Origin: Paracoccaceae bacterium
GTDB taxonomy: Bacteria; Pseudomonadota; Alphaproteobacteria; Rhodobacterales; Rhodobacteraceae
Length of the DNA stretch: 64,000 bases
NCBI GenBank assembly: GCA_027013095.1
Contig: JALUYI010000054.1
Location: 1 to 64,000, forward strand
Direction of reading: 5' to 3'
The notes beneath the pieces are model-generated. The model was not told the origin of the DNA. It was given only the letters and a program-made list of their open reading frames with translations, and ran no database searches. Position numbers and translations under genes: made by a program. Position 1 is the first letter of the stretch. Every line of letters starts with the position of its first letter. Positions 63,181 to 64,000 of this stretch are shown piece after piece.

Positions 63181-64000
63181 TCAGGCGGTGCCAAAGACGC
63201 GCTGAAAAATCGTATCGACATGTTTGGTATGATAGCCAAGGTCGAATTTTTCCTCGATCTCGGCGGCGGACAGAGCCGCCGTGACCTCGGGATCGGCCAG
63301 CAGCTCGGTCTTGAAATCCTTGCCGTCCTCCCAGACTTTCATCGCGTTGCGCTGCACCAGACGATAGGCGTCCTCGCGGCTGACCCCGGCCTGTGTCAGC
63401 GCCAGAAGAACCCGCTGGCTCATCACCAGTCCTTTGAACTTGTTCAGGTTCGCCCTCATGTTGTCGGGATAGATCAGCAGATTTTCGACCAGTCCGGTCA
63501 GACGGGCAAGGGCAAAATCGAGGGTCACGGTGGCGTCCGGACCGATGCCGCGCTCAACCGACGAGTGGCTGATGTCACGTTCGTGCCACAGGGCGACGTT
63601 CTCCAGCGCCGGGGTGACGCTCATGCGCACAAGGCGGGCCAGTCCGGTCAGGTTTTCGCTGAGGACGGGGTTGCGTTTGTGCGGCATGGCCGAGCTGCCC
63701 TTCTGGCCCTTGGAAAAGAATTCCTCGGCCTCCAGAACCTCGGTGCGCTGCATGTGGCGGATCTCGATGGCGATATTCTCGATCGAGCTGGCGATCACGC
63801 CGAGGCAGGCGAAAAACGCGGCATGGCGGTCGCGCGGAATGATCTGGGTGCTGATCGGCTCGGGGGTCAGGCCCATTTTTTCACAGACATGGGCCTCGAT
63901 TCGCGGGTCGATATTGGCAAATGTCCCTACCGCCCCCGAGATCGCGCCGGTGGCAATCTCACGCCGTGCGGTCTGCATGCGCTGAAGGTTTCGGGCCATC
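63181..64000 (-). CDS. purB: Adenylosuccinate lyase PurB, C-terminal part (5' end beyond the window)
   Basis: PurB cleaves SAICAR and adenylosuccinate. The visible 272 residues include the superfamily signature GSSAMPHKRNP, the TGAISGAVGTFANI substrate loop, the HERDISHSSVERGIGPDA catalytic region and a normal C-terminus. The start lies past base 64000; the first visible codons continue an open frame, so the gene is truncated only by the window edge. Confidence 0.93.
   Translation of the reverse strand, partial: MARNLQRMQTARREIATGAISGAVGTFANIDPRIEAHVCEKMGLTPEPISTQIIPRDRHAAFFACLGVIASSIENIAIEIRHMQRTEVLEAEEFFSKGQKGSSAMPHKRNPVLSENLTGLARLVRMSVTPALENVALWHERDISHSSVERGIGPDATVTLDFALARLTGLVENLLIYPDNMRANLNKFKGLVMSQRVLLALTQAGVSREDAYRLVQRNAMKVWEDGKDFKTELLADPEVTAALSAAEIEEKFDLGYHTKHVDTIFQRVFGTA

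Noticed and set aside
1-64000. CRISPR arrays, IS elements, prophage or rRNA
   Set aside because: I saw no spaced repeat arrays, transposase or integrase motifs or rRNA-like stretches anywhere in the window.

Overview
The window looks like chromosomal core DNA of a GC-rich alphaproteobacterium of the Rhodobacteraceae (roseobacter/Rhodobacter group). The evidence is a ChpT-type phosphotransferase, an ornithine-lipid pair (olsB-olsA), DUF3553 and DUF4167 proteins, an F1-ATPase zeta inhibitor (DUF1476) beside purC/purS/purQ, heme A synthase, LpxI in place of LpxH, and the gene order pyrH-frr-uppS-cdsA-dxr-rseP-bamA-skp-fabZ-lpxA-lpxI-lpxB. I saw no insertion sequence, prophage, CRISPR array or rRNA. 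There is one tRNA gene (anticodon CAU). Genes are densely packed, with many ATGA-type stop/start overlaps.

Layout. 1-8 kb: a cut-off sugar-phosphate isomerase-like gene, chpT, a DUF3553 gene, olsBA, a degenerate ThiE-like gene, trmJ, ctaA and an M32 carboxypeptidase. 7.8-10.7 kb (minus strand): a monooxygenase-like protein, a methyltransferase, an AraC regulator and miaA, with a cluster of DnaA-box-like 9-mers and an AT-rich patch between araC and miaA. 10.9-23.4 kb: the envelope biogenesis cluster from pyrH to lpxB, including an overlooked 59-residue membrane protein between rseP and bamA. 23.4-30 kb: a YbaK-like deacylase, glnE, a small hypothetical gene, prfA-prmC and a DUF4167 gene. 30-37.7 kb (minus): lptF-lptG-lptD-surA-pdxA-rsmA, read in that order. 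37.8-41.4 kb: pepA-holC, a nitronate-monooxygenase-like enzyme and a thioesterase. 41.6-51.2 kb: a branched-chain-amino-acid-type ABC transporter (livK, H, M, G, F), a serine hydrolase, an acetoacetyl-CoA-synthetase-like ligase and an amidohydrolase. 51.3-54.1 kb: xylB-xylA. 54.2-57.2 kb: a histidine phosphatase, the tRNA, purM-purN and a TfoX C-terminal-domain protein. 57.1-60.3 kb (minus): dctB-dctD. 60.3-64 kb: purC-purS-purQ and the end of purB, with two tandem zeta-type genes between purC and purB.

How the genes work together. The middle of the window makes and exports the outer membrane: isoprenoid precursor and undecaprenyl carrier (dxr, uppS), CDP-diacylglycerol (cdsA), lipid A (fabZ, lpxA, lpxI, lpxB), the OMP assembly machine (bamA, skp, surA, with rseP as stress protease) and the LPS export bridge (lptD, F, G). 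Flanking genes serve translation and tRNA modification (frr, prfA, prmC, rsmA, miaA, trmJ), de novo purine synthesis (purM, N, C, S, Q, B) and carbon uptake (liv-type transporter, xylBA, dctBD).

The points most worth a second look are: a C10/G10 tract at the lptF-lptG junction whose slippage would fuse the two proteins in frame; a DctD-type regulator without the GAFTGA loop and with a swapped Walker B DE pair; a LivF ATPase with Arg in place of the Walker A Lys; a ThiE-like protein lacking the catalytic motifs; a tandem divergent copy of the ATPase inhibitor zeta; the uncharacterised transporter/hydrolase/CoA-ligase module; and the DnaA-box cluster near 9.8 kb. All assignments come from reading motifs and gene order; no database search was run.
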